Notes under the pieces: model-generated
What the model was told of the DNA's origin: nothing
Database searches by the model: none
Seen by the model: only the letters and a program-made list of their open reading frames with translations
Shown here: positions 5,778 through 6,219 of the stretch, piece after piece
Layout of the letters: the number at the start of each line of letters is the position of its first letter
Numbering within the stretch: the first letter of the stretch is position 1
NCBI GenBank assembly: GCA_015658495.1
Contig: DQOT01000167.1
Span: forward strand, 1 to 6,219
Length of the DNA stretch: 6,219 nt
Direction of reading: 5' to 3'
Source: Fidelibacterota bacterium
GTDB taxonomy: Bacteria > Fidelibacterota > Marinisomatia > Marinisomatales > UBA1611
Position numbers and translations under genes: made by a program

Positions 5778-6219
5778 ATCGACATAAATTAGCTTGGGTA
5801 CTTCTTCTTTTAGCACCTTTTTTGTTTGGGCAGGGACTTATCAGGACAAAAAAAATTAAGAAGAATGTTGAAAAATTTATTTTAGTCCCATTTGCAGAAG
5901 CGATTTATTCAGATTCGGTAAAAATTGTCACCTTTATCGAAATTCCCTTTTACTCCCTGCAGTTTGTAAAACATGGAGATGAGTTCATCGCTGAATATCA
6001 GGCATCAATTGGTATCAAAGGGAAAAAGGGGCTTAACCTGGGGCATCAGGTATGGAGTGACTCAATTAAGGTTACCGATTATACCGATACAAAATCCACC
6101 GTAAAAAATCGAAAACATTATTCAGTTTTTACCATTCCTGTCGGTGGAAAGTATGAGGTCCTTGGAGAACTGCAGGATGGTGACACAAGGAAAAAAGGAA
6201 TTCAGAAGAAAAAAATAGA
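5759..6219 (+). CDS. N-terminal part of a secreted GWxTD-family-like protein (cut by right edge)
   Basis: The frame opens at the ATG at 5759, inside the last 19 bases of the propeller gene, and stays open for 153 codons to the window end. A signal peptide is clear: K-R-F-I-N-R-H-K (3-10), the hydrophobic stretch L-A-W-V-L-L-L-L-A (11-19), and likely cleavage around F-G-Q-G (23-26). The mature part looks like an immunoglobulin-like β-sandwich. It has I-E-I-P-F-Y-S-L-Q-F-V-K (60-71), E-Y-Q-A-S-I (79-84), W-S-D-S-I-K-V-T-D-Y-T-D-T (99-111), and F-T-I-P-V-G-G-K-Y-E-V (124-134) leading to D-G-D-T-R-K-K (140-146). This order matches my memory of the N-terminal domain of GWxTD-domain proteins of FCB-group bacteria. 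The defining GWxTD motif would lie beyond the window, so the family call is an inference. No lipobox Cys is present. Only a weak AAGGA precedes the start, so it probably relies on translational coupling. Confidence 0.65.
   Translation, partial: MEKRFINRHKLAWVLLLLAPFLFGQGLIRTKKIKKNVEKFILVPFAEAIYSDSVKIVTFIEIPFYSLQFVKHGDEFIAEYQASIGIKGKKGLNLGHQVWSDSIKVTDYTDTKSTVKNRKHYSVFTIPVGGKYEVLGELQDGDTRKKGIQKKKI

Noticed and set aside
4786..5785. Antisense and alternate-frame open frames within the propeller gene
   Set aside because: They are short, of odd composition, without initiation signals, and explained by the base composition of the real gene.
1..6219. CRISPR array, tRNA or rRNA genes, insertion sequences
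   Set aside because: No regularly spaced repeats, cloverleaf or rRNA-like segment, transposase, or terminal inverted repeats were seen.

Overview
This 6.2 kb window is from a Gram-negative bacterium. Pointers to an outer membrane are a β-barrel-like C-terminus at the left edge, a probable lipoprotein, a heptose kinase of the lipopolysaccharide core pathway, and two further exported proteins. The mix of a large β-propeller protein, a GWxTD-family-like N-terminus, a non-canonical lipobox and moderately low GC content suggests the FCB side of the tree. A Candidatus Marinimicrobia (SAR406)-like genome is a reasonable guess, but it is an inference by eye, not a proven assignment. All genes lie on the + strand and are tightly packed. 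No RNA gene, CRISPR array or mobile element was seen.

Layout. At 1-925, the last codons of a probable outer-membrane β-barrel protein run into a secreted or lipoprotein-like protein of unknown function through a TAATG stop/start junction. At 926-1010 there is an 85-base gap, the longest in the window and the likeliest place for a new transcription start. At 1011-2286 lies a complete thioredoxin/thioredoxin reductase pair (trxA-trxB). At 2339-3100, behind a hairpin that buries the ribosome binding site, is a lone ABC-type ATPase with several altered catalytic positions and a very basic tail. At 3169-4137 is a single-domain heptose 7-phosphate kinase (rfaE1/hldA type). At 4149-5777 is an exported multi-blade β-propeller protein. 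From 5759 to the right edge is the N-terminal part of a secreted protein that resembles GWxTD-domain proteins.

How the genes work together. TrxA and TrxB form one functional unit: NADPH reduces TrxB, TrxB reduces TrxA, and TrxA reduces cytosolic disulfides. The kinase supplies activated heptose for the lipopolysaccharide inner core. It is followed by two exported proteins with touching or overlapping reading frames, so this right-hand block looks like an envelope-related operon. The ABC-like protein has no permease next to it, and its role is unknown. Nothing here amounts to a clearly new multi-gene system. The most unusual items are the degenerate ABC ATPase with its basic tail, and the hairpin masking its ribosome binding site.
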